Shown here piece after piece: positions 50,793-58,503 of a stretch of DNA of 64,000 nucleotides (positions are counted from its first letter, which is position 1; every line of letters starts with the position of its first letter). The DNA lies in NCBI GenBank assembly GCA_043807765.1, contig JAZDFQ010000095.1, positions 1 to 64,000 on the forward strand. The letters are read 5' to 3'. The translations under genes and the position numbers were made by a program. The notes beneath the pieces were generated by a model. The model was not told the DNA's origin. It saw only the letters and a program-made list of their open reading frames with translations, and did not search any database. The DNA is from Stygiobacter sp043807765. GTDB lineage: Bacteria > Bacteroidota > Ignavibacteria > Ignavibacteriales > Melioribacteraceae.

Positions 50793-52163
50793 ATGAAAAC
50801 CATTATCGAACCTTTTAGAATTAAATCTGTTGAACCGATTAAATTTACGACCAAAGAGCAACGCACCAAAATTTTAGAAGAAGCCGGCAGCAATCCATTC
50901 TTAATTAAAGCAGAAGATGTTTTAATTGATTTGCTGACAGACAGCGGAACATCTGCGATGAGTTCGGATCAGTGGGCGGGCATTATGCGTGGCGATGAAA
51001 GCTACGCCGGCGCAAGAAGTTTTTACCGTTTCGAAGCCGCAGTAAAAAAAATCACCGGCGATAAGTTTATTATCCCAACACATCAAGGAAGAGCTGCCGA
51101 AAAGATTCTCTTTACAATACTCGGCGGAAAAGGAAAATATTTTGCCGCGAATACTTTCTTTGATACAACCCGCGCCAACATCGAGTTTTCCGGCGCAGAA
51201 GCTCACGACTTTCTGAATGAAATCGGCAAACATCCCGAACAGCGCGCGCCATTTAAAGGCGATATGGATGTTCCAGCACTCGAAGCATTCATTAAAAAAT
51301 ATGGAAGAGAGAATATTCCGCTTGTTGTTCTTACTGTAACTAACAATTCGGGCGGCGGACAGCCGGTATCGATGAAAAACATCAAAGATGTTTCTACCGT
51401 GTGTAAGAAGAACAACATTCCGCTTTTCTTAGATGCATGCCGTTTTGCAGAGAATGCATACTTTATTAAACTGCGCGAAGATGGCTACAAGGACAAAACA
51501 GTTTTGGAAATCTGTCAGGAAATGTTTTCCTATGCGGATGGCTCAACCATGAGCGCAAAGAAAGATGCGCTTGTAAACATTGGCGGATGGCTTTCTCTAA
51601 ACGATGATGAACTTGCGTTGAAATGCAGAAACTTACTTATAGTTACAGAAGGATTTCCAACTTACGGCGGATTAGCCGGGCGCGATCTTGAAGCTATTGC
51701 TCAAGGTTTGGAAGAAGTTGTTGAGGAGCCGTATCTGCAATACAGAATTCGCAGTACCGAATATCTTGGTGAGAAAATGTTAAGCAATGGAATTCCGATT
51801 ATTGAGCCGCCGGGCGGACACGCAATATATATTGATGCAAAGCGTTTTGCGCCTCACATTCCGGCAGAGCAATTTCCGGGGCAATCGATTACTTGCGAAA
51901 TGTATATTGAAGGTGGAATACGCGCGTGCGAAATCGGCAGTGTTATGTTCGGCAAGTATGATGAAAACGGAAAACTGATTCCGGCAATGATGGAACTGGT
52001 GCGTATGGCAATTCCCCGCCGCGTTTACACACAAAGCCATATAGATTACGTTGCTGAAGTTTTGATTGAGGTTTACAAAAAGAGAAATGAATTGCGCGGC
52101 TATGCATTTACCTATGAAGCGACAATGCTTAGACACTTTACCGCCAGATTTAAGAAACTATAA
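50793..52163 (+). CDS. tnaA: Tryptophanase
   Basis: PLP enzyme cleaving tryptophan to indole, pyruvate and ammonia. 456 aa from the ATG at 50793, preceded by AGAGGA; an upstream in-frame start at 50751 has no such site. PLP lysine in SAKKDALV (about 257). It is distinguished from tyrosine phenol-lyase by Asp124 in FFDTT (E. coli Asp137), RACEIGS instead of the RSMERG type, and His448 in LRHFTA where the lyase has Phe. Pyruvate produced here could feed the AceEF complex. No leader peptide of tnaC type was seen. Confidence 0.92.
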   Translation: MKTIIEPFRIKSVEPIKFTTKEQRTKILEEAGSNPFLIKAEDVLIDLLTDSGTSAMSSDQWAGIMRGDESYAGARSFYRFEAAVKKITGDKFIIPTHQGRAAEKILFTILGGKGKYFAANTFFDTTRANIEFSGAEAHDFLNEIGKHPEQRAPFKGDMDVPALEAFIKKYGRENIPLVVLTVTNNSGGGQPVSMKNIKDVSTVCKKNNIPLFLDACRFAENAYFIKLREDGYKDKTVLEICQEMFSYADGSTMSAKKDALVNIGGWLSLNDDELALKCRNLLIVTEGFPTYGGLAGRDLEAIAQGLEEVVEEPYLQYRIRSTEYLGEKMLSNGIPIIEPPGGHAIYIDAKRFAPHIPAEQFPGQSITCEMYIEGGIRACEIGSVMFGKYDENGKLIPAMMELVRMAIPRRVYTQSHIDYVAEVLIEVYKKRNELRGYAFTYEATMLRHFTARFKKL

Positions 52164-52240
52164 ACTTTGCGTCTCTGCGTCTTTGCGGTAAATTTATCTC
52201 GCAAAGGCGCAAAGGCTTCGCGAAGACCGCAAGGGAAAAA
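52164..52240. repeat. CTTTGCG-type repeat carrying a ribosome binding site
   Basis: ctttgcgtctctgcgtcttt and gcaaaggcgcaaaggcttcg are inverted relative to each other. The 3' end (aagggaaaaa) supplies the only visible ribosome binding site for the gene at 52241. Confidence 0.6.
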
Positions 52241-53053
52241 ATGGAAAAACATTTTAGCTTCGTTTCCGACGAACAAATTTTCAGGCTACTTATTACAGAA
52301 ACGGATAAGCTTGTAATCGAAACTCGCGATACAAACACAAAAGAAGTTTCGTTTCATTGTTTCGAACTCAATGACGGCAAAAGCATTTTTACTGATTTGC
52401 AATTGGAAGAAAAGACTTGGCTTGGAATTGAAGCGATATATAATGATGTAATTTTCTTTCATAAGTTCCCTAAGCCCGATATGCCGGGACACAGAGAAAT
52501 AATAGCATTTGATATTTCAGCTCAAAAAGTGATTTGGCAAAACAATAGTTACGCTTTCTCTTTTGTGTATCAAGATAAGGTTTATTGTTTTACTCAAGGA
52601 TTTGAAGAGAGATTTTTTTACGCTTTGGATTACCTAACCGGGGAAGTAAAAGAAGATTTGGGAAACGACTATTCGCTTGTAAATTCAATACGTTCCGAAG
52701 CAGAAGGTGAAAAGGATTGGAGTAATTATATCTATCCGGAAATAAATGTTATATCTGCCGATGATGTAACGTACCAAATTATAAAACAATTCACGAAAGG
52801 TTTTTTGCTAAACGGAGAAATTGAATGGGCAAGTTTCAAAGACTTGTCGCTCTTCAGTTTCCACACTAAAGAGAAAGATGAAAAATTTACAAACCGGTTT
52901 GCGGTGATTTCAAAATCATCCGGCGAGACCATTTTATTCGAAACCTTAAACGAAAATGTAACTGCTTTGTTAACTGATTCATTTTTTGTTTATAAAAAGT
53001 ATATTTTTCTACTGAAAGGAAAGAACGAAGTCCAGATATACAGATTAGTGTAA
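52241..53053 (+). CDS. DUF4905-like cytoplasmic beta-propeller-like protein
   Basis: 270 aa without signal peptide. Repeating beta patterns (IFRLLITETDKLVIETRDTNTKEVSFHCFELNDGK, IIAFDISAQKVIWQNNSYAFSFVYQDKVYCF, FYALDYLTGEVKEDLGNDYSLVNSIRSEA) resemble the DUF4905 family, but I cannot confirm this. It lies 50 bp before the AMMECR1-like gene on the same strand and could belong to the same transcript. Confidence 0.65.
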   Translation: MEKHFSFVSDEQIFRLLITETDKLVIETRDTNTKEVSFHCFELNDGKSIFTDLQLEEKTWLGIEAIYNDVIFFHKFPKPDMPGHREIIAFDISAQKVIWQNNSYAFSFVYQDKVYCFTQGFEERFFYALDYLTGEVKEDLGNDYSLVNSIRSEAEGEKDWSNYIYPEINVISADDVTYQIIKQFTKGFLLNGEIEWASFKDLSLFSFHTKEKDEKFTNRFAVISKSSGETILFETLNENVTALLTDSFFVYKKYIFLLKGKNEVQIYRLV

Positions 53054-53103
53054 GATCAAGAATAAGATTAAGATCACGATCAAGAGTTATAAGGAGATGA
53101 TTA

Positions 53104-53667
53104 ATGGAATTAGCTCATGATGAAAAGAAGTTGCTCCTTTCTGCTGCACGAAATTCAATCCTATCGCTTTTTGAAAAAGTAAAAATTGAAACACCGAATT
53201 ATGAAAAACATCCGGTGTTGAAATCTCACGCCGGAGCTTTTGTTACACTAACAAAAAACAAACAACTGCGCGGCTGCATCGGCTACATAGTCGGAGATCA
53301 GCCGGTTTTCAAAACTGTCTGCGAAGCAGCTATTCAAGCGGCTATACACGATCCAAGATTTTCTCCTATAAAAGAAGAAGAACTGAAAATCATATCAATC
53401 GAAATCTCAATTCTCTCCGAACCATTCCCTCTAAACAGTTATGATGAAATTGAACTTGGCAAACATGGACTGATCCTTGAAGAAAAAGGAAGACGCGGAT
53501 TGCTCCTACCGCAAGTTCCAATTGAACATAAGATGAGCAAGGAAGAATATCTCGATGCAATTTGTCAGAAGAGCGGATTACATAGAGGCTACTGGCGCGA
53601 AAAGGAACTTAAGCTTAAGGCCTTTACGGCAACAGTATTCTCGGAAGAGGAGATCGAATTAAAATGA
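53104..53667 (+). CDS. AmmeMemoRadiSam system protein A (AMMECR1-like)
   Basis: 187 aa. The signature LRGCIGY (TKNKQLRGCIGYIVGDQP) is intact, with AAIHDPRFSPIKEEELKIISIEISILSEPFPL and GRRGLLLPQVPIEHKMSKEEYLDAICQKSGL. Strong TAAGGAG site. It overlaps the MEMO-like gene by 4 bp. Members are widely conserved and usually found with a MEMO protein and a radical SAM enzyme. The activity in bacteria is not established. Confidence 0.93.
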   Translation: MELAHDEKKLLLSAARNSILSLFEKVKIETPNYEKHPVLKSHAGAFVTLTKNKQLRGCIGYIVGDQPVFKTVCEAAIQAAIHDPRFSPIKEEELKIISIEISILSEPFPLNSYDEIELGKHGLILEEKGRRGLLLPQVPIEHKMSKEEYLDAICQKSGLHRGYWREKELKLKAFTATVFSEEEIELK

Positions 53668-54482
53668 AAACCGTGAGAGAACCGGCCGTTGCCGGAATGT
53701 TCTATCCTTCTTCACCTTCGAAGCTCTCTTCGGAAATTAAAACGTATCTGGATTTAGTAAATCTCGAAAAATCCTACGAGAAAGTTTTTGGAATTGTCTC
53801 GCCTCACGCCGGTTATGTTTATTCCGGGAAAACTGCTGCACACGCTTACAAGACAATAAAAAATAAAAATTACAAAACGGTTATTGTAATTTCTCCAAGC
53901 CACAGAGAATATTTTCCCGGTATTTCTATTTATAGCGGCGATGCATACAAAACTCCTCTAGGAGAAATTGAGCTTGATAAAGAAATGATTGCAAAACTAG
54001 TCGAAGATAAAAGCTATATATTCGAAGGATTAAACGGACATAGAGCAGAGCACGCTCTCGAAGTTCAGCTTCCTTTTCTTCAGACCGTTCTCGGAAGTTT
54101 TAAGCTTGTTCCAATTGTGATGGGCGATCAGCGTAAAATGTATGTTGAAGGATTAGCAGAAAAGCTTGCACAAGTTGTAAGCGATGAAACATTAATTGTT
54201 GCCAGCTCGGATCTTTCTCATTTCCATTCCAAAGCGAATGCCGCAAAGCTGGATTCAATTGTTGAAAAGAGAATTTCCGAATTTGATTATAATAGGTTAC
54301 TTGACGATTTGGAAGAGCAGAAGTGTGAAGCGTGCGGAGGAGGGCCAATAGCGGCTTTACTAAAAACCGCGGAATTAAAAGGAATTCATAATGTAAAAGT
54401 TCTTTCACGCACAGATTCCGGCGATGTTACGGGCGATAGTTCCGAAGTTGTTGGTTACTTAAGCGCTGTTATTTTTTCTTAG
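53664..54482 (+). CDS. AmmeMemoRadiSam system protein B (MEMO1-like)
   Basis: 272 aa. REPAVAGMFYPSSP, SPHAGYVYSGKTAAHAY, SPSHREYFPGISIY, EHALEVQLPFLQ, SSDLSHFH and CGGGPIAALL match the MEMO family, which is related to extradiol dioxygenases; the conserved His and Cys residues of the metal-like pocket are present. Coupled to the AMMECR1-like gene by an ATGA overlap. No radical SAM partner is encoded next to it. Confidence 0.93.
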   Translation: MKTVREPAVAGMFYPSSPSKLSSEIKTYLDLVNLEKSYEKVFGIVSPHAGYVYSGKTAAHAYKTIKNKNYKTVIVISPSHREYFPGISIYSGDAYKTPLGEIELDKEMIAKLVEDKSYIFEGLNGHRAEHALEVQLPFLQTVLGSFKLVPIVMGDQRKMYVEGLAEKLAQVVSDETLIVASSDLSHFHSKANAAKLDSIVEKRISEFDYNRLLDDLEEQKCEACGGGPIAALLKTAELKGIHNVKVLSRTDSGDVTGDSSEVVGYLSAVIFS

Positions 54483-54517
54483 GATTGTATCCTATCCAAT
54501 TTTTTTAAATTTAGTAA

Positions 54518-54660
54518 CTCATCTTACGTATTTGTATTAGCAATTGTCATTCCGATCCCGCCAACGGCGGGAGAAGAATCCATAAATCGCGTTTTGAATC
54601 AAAATTGAGATTCTTCATTTCACTGCGTTCCATTCAGAATGACAACATGCGTAACGTAAG
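54518..54660. mobile_element. MITE-like insertion, copy 3 (143 bp)
   Basis: Left end CTCATCTTACGTA (54518-54530) and right end TGCGTAACGTAAG (54648-54660), flanked by the perfect 7-bp direct repeat TTAGTAA (54511-54517 and 54661-54667). The core is a GTCATTC...GAATGAC palindromic repeat with the GGCGGGA hairpin, similar to 46029-46129 and 3027-3056. It encodes no protein. Confidence 0.78.
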
Positions 54661-54707
54661 TTAGTAATACTCTTAACTCGTCTAAACTTTTTAATCGGAT
54701 TTACCAA

Positions 54708-55940
54708 ATGCCGCTTCGTAATTTATATATAGATTTTAATTCTTACTTCGCTTCTGTTGAGCAGCAGCTCAATCCAAAGTTTCGTAACAAACCTACGGCA
54801 GTTGTTCCGGTTATGACGGATAGAACTTGCTGCATAGCGGCAAGTTATGAAGCAAAGAGACTTGGAATTAAAACCGGAACACTTGTTTCTGATGCAACGA
54901 AAATTTGTCCCGGAATAAATCTTGTGGAAGCCAATCATCGTGTGTATATCGAGTTTCATCACAAGCTTGTAGAGACAATTGAAACGTGCATTCATGTTGA
55001 TCAGATCATGTCAATTGATGAGGTGGTTTGTTCCTTGATGGGAAAAGAAAAAGATCCGCAAACCGCAATTTCGATTGCACAAAAAATCAAGAAAGAGATT
55101 GCTGGAAAAGTTGGTGAGTATATTAAATGTTCAATTGGAATTGGTCCCAACAGATTCTTATCGAAGACCGCTACAGATATGAAAAAGCCGGACGGGCTAA
55201 CGGTAATTGAAGAAAAAGATTTACCCGGAATTTTATACGGATTAAAAATCAATGATATAGTTGGCGTTGGCAGAGGAATGGAAATTCGCTTACGCAAAAA
55301 GGGAATTTATACCGTAGAACAGTTATGCGGTGCAACAAAAGCCAAACTGCACGAAGTTTGGGGCGGAATTGAAGGTGATAGAATGTATGCACAGCTTCGC
55401 GGAGAAGTTGTTAAGCGTCCGCCTACACACAGAACAACTATCGGACATTCGCATGTACTTCCGCCCGAACAGCGAAATAAAGAAGAAGCGTACGCAGTTT
55501 TGAGTCGATTGCTGCAAAAAGCTGCAATGCGTATGCGGTATCTTGGATATGCTGCGGGCGCTTTGTCTGTTGGAGTTCGGTTTCTTGGTTCGCAACGTTG
55601 GCATGATGAAATGAGTTTTTCTCATACACAAAACACAATGTCGCTTCTACAGACGTTAAAAAAAATGTGGGAGCTATATCCGCGTGAAGATTTTACTCCG
55701 CTTGCAGTTAATGTAACGCTATATAAACTGATTGAAGAAGGGGACAATACACCAATTTTTTTTGAGGACTATGACAAAATAAAATCCTTAAACTATGCCG
55801 TTGATAAGCTGAATAAAAAATATGGCTTTTCCTCTGCCTATTACGCACCTTCGCATACGGCACTTAAATCTGCACCAATGAGAATTGCCTTTACGCAAAT
55901 TCCAGACCTAGATGTCGAAGATGATGAGAAAGAATTTTAA
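54708..55940 (+). CDS. dinB: Y-family DNA polymerase (Pol IV/UmuC type)
   Basis: 410 aa. Palm motif YIDFNSYFASVEQQLNP with Asp9 and steric-gate Phe14, and catalytic SIDEV (Asp104-Glu105). The thumb/HhH region GVGRGMEIRLRKKGIYTVEQL is followed by the little-finger domain. The C-terminal AFTQIPDLD is a possible beta-clamp binding site. Performs error-prone translesion synthesis. The N-terminus reads FNSYFASVE rather than the classic DMDAFFASVE, so it may be a sub-branch of the family. Monocistronic; starts 40 bp after the right flank of the insertion at 54518. Confidence 0.9.
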   Translation: MPLRNLYIDFNSYFASVEQQLNPKFRNKPTAVVPVMTDRTCCIAASYEAKRLGIKTGTLVSDATKICPGINLVEANHRVYIEFHHKLVETIETCIHVDQIMSIDEVVCSLMGKEKDPQTAISIAQKIKKEIAGKVGEYIKCSIGIGPNRFLSKTATDMKKPDGLTVIEEKDLPGILYGLKINDIVGVGRGMEIRLRKKGIYTVEQLCGATKAKLHEVWGGIEGDRMYAQLRGEVVKRPPTHRTTIGHSHVLPPEQRNKEEAYAVLSRLLQKAAMRMRYLGYAAGALSVGVRFLGSQRWHDEMSFSHTQNTMSLLQTLKKMWELYPREDFTPLAVNVTLYKLIEEGDNTPIFFEDYDKIKSLNYAVDKLNKKYGFSSAYYAPSHTALKSAPMRIAFTQIPDLDVEDDEKEF

Positions 55941-56041
55941 AAATAAGATGCTTGCTGAAATCACTTGACGCAATCCGATAAAAAAATTACTTTGCCAACG
56001 CTTTTCTGAGGAATCTTTAATCTTAAAAACTAGGAGTAGGC

Positions 56042-56554
56042 ATGAAGAGAAATTACCTTCTGCAATTAGCTATATTATTCGGGCTGGCATTAACTGTTGA
56101 AGCATATGCGCAATCAACATTTACTTGTAAAGTTGACGGAGACGAGTTCATCGGAAAAATTGCCGATGCCGTTCAAGTAAGTATGGGTAAAGAAAATTTT
56201 CTTCAGATTCGCACACAACACGAAACACAAGGAATGCACTTATATATCAAGCTTACAAAGTTAAGTGGACAATTGCCCTTAACGTTAAAGTATGTTCCTC
56301 AAAGTGCCGAAAACAATGCCGCTCCGGATGCAGAGGTTATCTGGGTTCCGGATCCGGAAGCACCTCAATGGAATACAATTGAAGGTGAATTAGTGGTTTC
56401 ATCTTTTGATTCAGCCAGCAAAACAATAGCCGGAAGTTTCGATTTTGTTGTTGAAAAGGCTGAGTATGGTTCTAAAAAGAAAAAGACGTTAGAAGTTGAA
56501 GAAGGTAAATTTTTAATTGCCCAGTACAAAATAGAAGAGCCGGCAAAAAAATAA
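56042..56554 (+). CDS. Secreted protein of unknown function (DUF6252-like)
   Basis: 170 aa with signal peptide (MKRNYLLQLAILFGLALTVEAYAQ). The start of the mature part, STFTCKVDGDEFIGKIADAVQV, and the later GSFDFVVEKAEYGSKK resemble small Bacteroidota lipocalin-like secreted proteins such as DUF6252; this is tentative. Ends with a basic EEPAKK. TAGGAG upstream and a terminator downstream show a single-gene unit. Confidence 0.65.
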   Translation: MKRNYLLQLAILFGLALTVEAYAQSTFTCKVDGDEFIGKIADAVQVSMGKENFLQIRTQHETQGMHLYIKLTKLSGQLPLTLKYVPQSAENNAAPDAEVIWVPDPEAPQWNTIEGELVVSSFDSASKTIAGSFDFVVEKAEYGSKKKKTLEVEEGKFLIAQYKIEEPAKK

Positions 56555-56575
56555 TTATATAATGATTTCACTAAC

Positions 56576-56613
56576 AATCCGTACAGCAGTATTTTGTTGT
56601 GCGGATTTTTTTT
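56576..56613 (+). terminator. Rho-independent terminator
   Basis: AATCCGtACAGCAG ... TGTTGTGCGGATT stem followed by a long T-run. Confidence 0.8.
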
Positions 56614-56668
56614 GTTTAGTCGCTGGTTGTATAATGTACAAGCCGTAATTATAACTTTTGGAGTATGG

Positions 56669-57511
56669 ATGAAAACCAAACAATATCTAATTTTAGCGGT
56701 GATACTAATTTTTTCCACGGTAACCAACGCTGCTGGGGGAAAAGTAAAATCAGCAGACGGAATTGATATAGCATATTCTGTTTATGGTAAAGGTGAAACC
56801 GCGTTAATCTTTGTTCATGGCTGGGGATGGGATCAATCTCTTTGGAAAGAGCAGGCGGCAAAATTTCCCGCTCAATATAAAGTAGTAACTCTTGATCTTG
56901 CCGGTCATGGAGAATCTGGAAAAAAGAGAAAGAGTTTTACCATAAAAGCGTTTGCCAATGATGTTGTTTCTGTGATAAATAAAATCAAGCTTAACAAAGT
57001 AATTCTTGTCGGGCACTCAATGGCGGGAATAGTTAACCTTGAAGTTTACAGACAGATAAAAGAAAAAGTGGTTGGAATAATCGGTGCGGATACTTATCAA
57101 TTGTTCCAGAAAGGAGAAAATCCAAAGTCGGCCGAAGACTATTTGACTACCTTTAAAGAAAATTATCTTGCTAGTGTACGTGAGTATGTGGGAACATTAT
57201 TTTTGGAGGGAGCGGATACAGTGATGGTTAAGAGTTTTGTAAAGAAAATGAGTAAACTTCCATCCGATATTGGAATGGATATTTTTAGAAATATTTATCA
57301 ATATAATTCAATTGCTTCCGTTACCGAGCTACAACCAAGAATTATTAGTATTAATGGGCAAAAATTTAAAGTAAAGGAAGCTGAAAACATGAAAATTCTT
57401 CCAAGTTTCACTAGCAAATTAATTCCGGGAACCGGGCATTTTCCGATGATTGAAAAGCCGAAAGAATTTAACGAGAAGCTGGAAGAAGCAATAAAAGAGT
57501 TATTGAAATAA
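56669..57511 (+). CDS. Exported alpha/beta hydrolase, copy 1
   Basis: 280 aa from the ATG at 56669 (GGAG upstream), which gives signal peptide MKTKQYLILAVILIFSTVTNA; the upstream in-frame extension to 56594 lies in the previous terminator region. FVHGWGWDQSLWKEQAAKF, DLAGHGESGKK, nucleophile elbow GHSMAG and the late His in GTGHFPMIEKP give the usual fold. About half of its residues align with the next gene, so the two are paralogues. Substrate unknown. Confidence 0.87.
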   Translation: MKTKQYLILAVILIFSTVTNAAGGKVKSADGIDIAYSVYGKGETALIFVHGWGWDQSLWKEQAAKFPAQYKVVTLDLAGHGESGKKRKSFTIKAFANDVVSVINKIKLNKVILVGHSMAGIVNLEVYRQIKEKVVGIIGADTYQLFQKGENPKSAEDYLTTFKENYLASVREYVGTLFLEGADTVMVKSFVKKMSKLPSDIGMDIFRNIYQYNSIASVTELQPRIISINGQKFKVKEAENMKILPSFTSKLIPGTGHFPMIEKPKEFNEKLEEAIKELLK

Positions 57512-57521
57512 ATATTAATCG

Positions 57522-57546
57522 GGATCGCCAAGCGATCCTTTTTTTT
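57522..57546 (+). terminator. Rho-independent terminator
   Basis: GGATCG-cca-AGCGATCC-like stem followed by eight T. Confidence 0.82.
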
Positions 57547-57621
57547 ATTCAATTTGGATTTTTAGATTAGAAAATAAAGCCTACTTCAATTAATTTAGCA
57601 CTGTCTAAAATGAGGCCCGCT

Positions 57622-58488
57622 ATGAAATTTCGAATTGCACTTCTAAGTTCATTACCCCTTTTAACTTTTGCTTTCATAACTAATATCGTTGCTTCAAATA
57701 ATAACTCGGTTAATCCAAAAGTAAAATCTGTCGATGGAACTGATGTTGTTTATACTGCGACCGGAAAAGGAGAGCCATCACTCGTTTTCGTTCACGGCTG
57801 GAGCTGCGATAAATCTTATTGGTCCGCGCAAGTTGAAGGCTTATCACAAAAGTATAGAGTAGTTACAATTGATCTTGCCGGCCACGGTGAATCGGGTACA
57901 GAACGCAAAGATTACACTATGCAGTTATTTGGAGAAGATGTTGCGGCGGTTGTAAATGAACTAAAACTGACAGAAGTAATTCTTGTTGGTCACTCGATGG
58001 GCGGTTCGGTTATACTTGAAGCAGCAAAGCTGTTGGGCAAAAAAGTAGTTGGTTTAATCGGCGTTGACACATATCAGAGTTTTACGGATGATTGGACGGT
58101 AGAACAAAAAGAAAAATTCCTTGAACCGTTTAACAAGGATTTCAAATCAACTGCTTCCGAATTTGTCAAACAAATGTTTCCTAAAGGTGCTGATGAATCG
58201 CTTCTAAAGAAAGTAGCTGATGATATGTCTTCCGCCCCACCCGCAGTTGCAATCAGTGCAATGAAAAATCTATTCTTCTATAATCCATTGCCAACACTAG
58301 CCAAACTCGATCTCCCGATAATTTCAATTAATTGCGATATGTACCCGTTATCGCTTGAAGAAAACAAAAAACATGTTAAATTGTTCTCTTTCAAAATGAT
58401 GAATGGAGTTGGCCATTTCCTGATGTTGGAAAAGCCAAGCGAGTTCAATAAACTATTAAACGAAGCAGTTCAAGAAATTAAAAAATGA
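57622..58488 (+). CDS. Exported alpha/beta hydrolase, copy 2
   Basis: 288 aa from the ATG at 57622 with TGAGG upstream; the alternative ATG at 57610 overlaps that site. Signal peptide MKFRIALLSSLPLLTFAFITNIVAS. FVHGWSCDKSYWSAQVEGL, DLAGHGESGTERKDYT, GHSMGGSV and GVGHFLMLEKPSEFNKLL. Paralogue of the preceding gene by local duplication, with its own upstream terminator. The GH127 gene follows 15 bp later, so these two are probably cotranscribed. Confidence 0.88.
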   Translation: MKFRIALLSSLPLLTFAFITNIVASNNNSVNPKVKSVDGTDVVYTATGKGEPSLVFVHGWSCDKSYWSAQVEGLSQKYRVVTIDLAGHGESGTERKDYTMQLFGEDVAAVVNELKLTEVILVGHSMGGSVILEAAKLLGKKVVGLIGVDTYQSFTDDWTVEQKEKFLEPFNKDFKSTASEFVKQMFPKGADESLLKKVADDMSSAPPAVAISAMKNLFFYNPLPTLAKLDLPIISINCDMYPLSLEENKKHVKLFSFKMMNGVGHFLMLEKPSEFNKLLNEAVQEIKK

Positions 58489-58503
58489 TTTTGGAGTGAA
58501 ATA

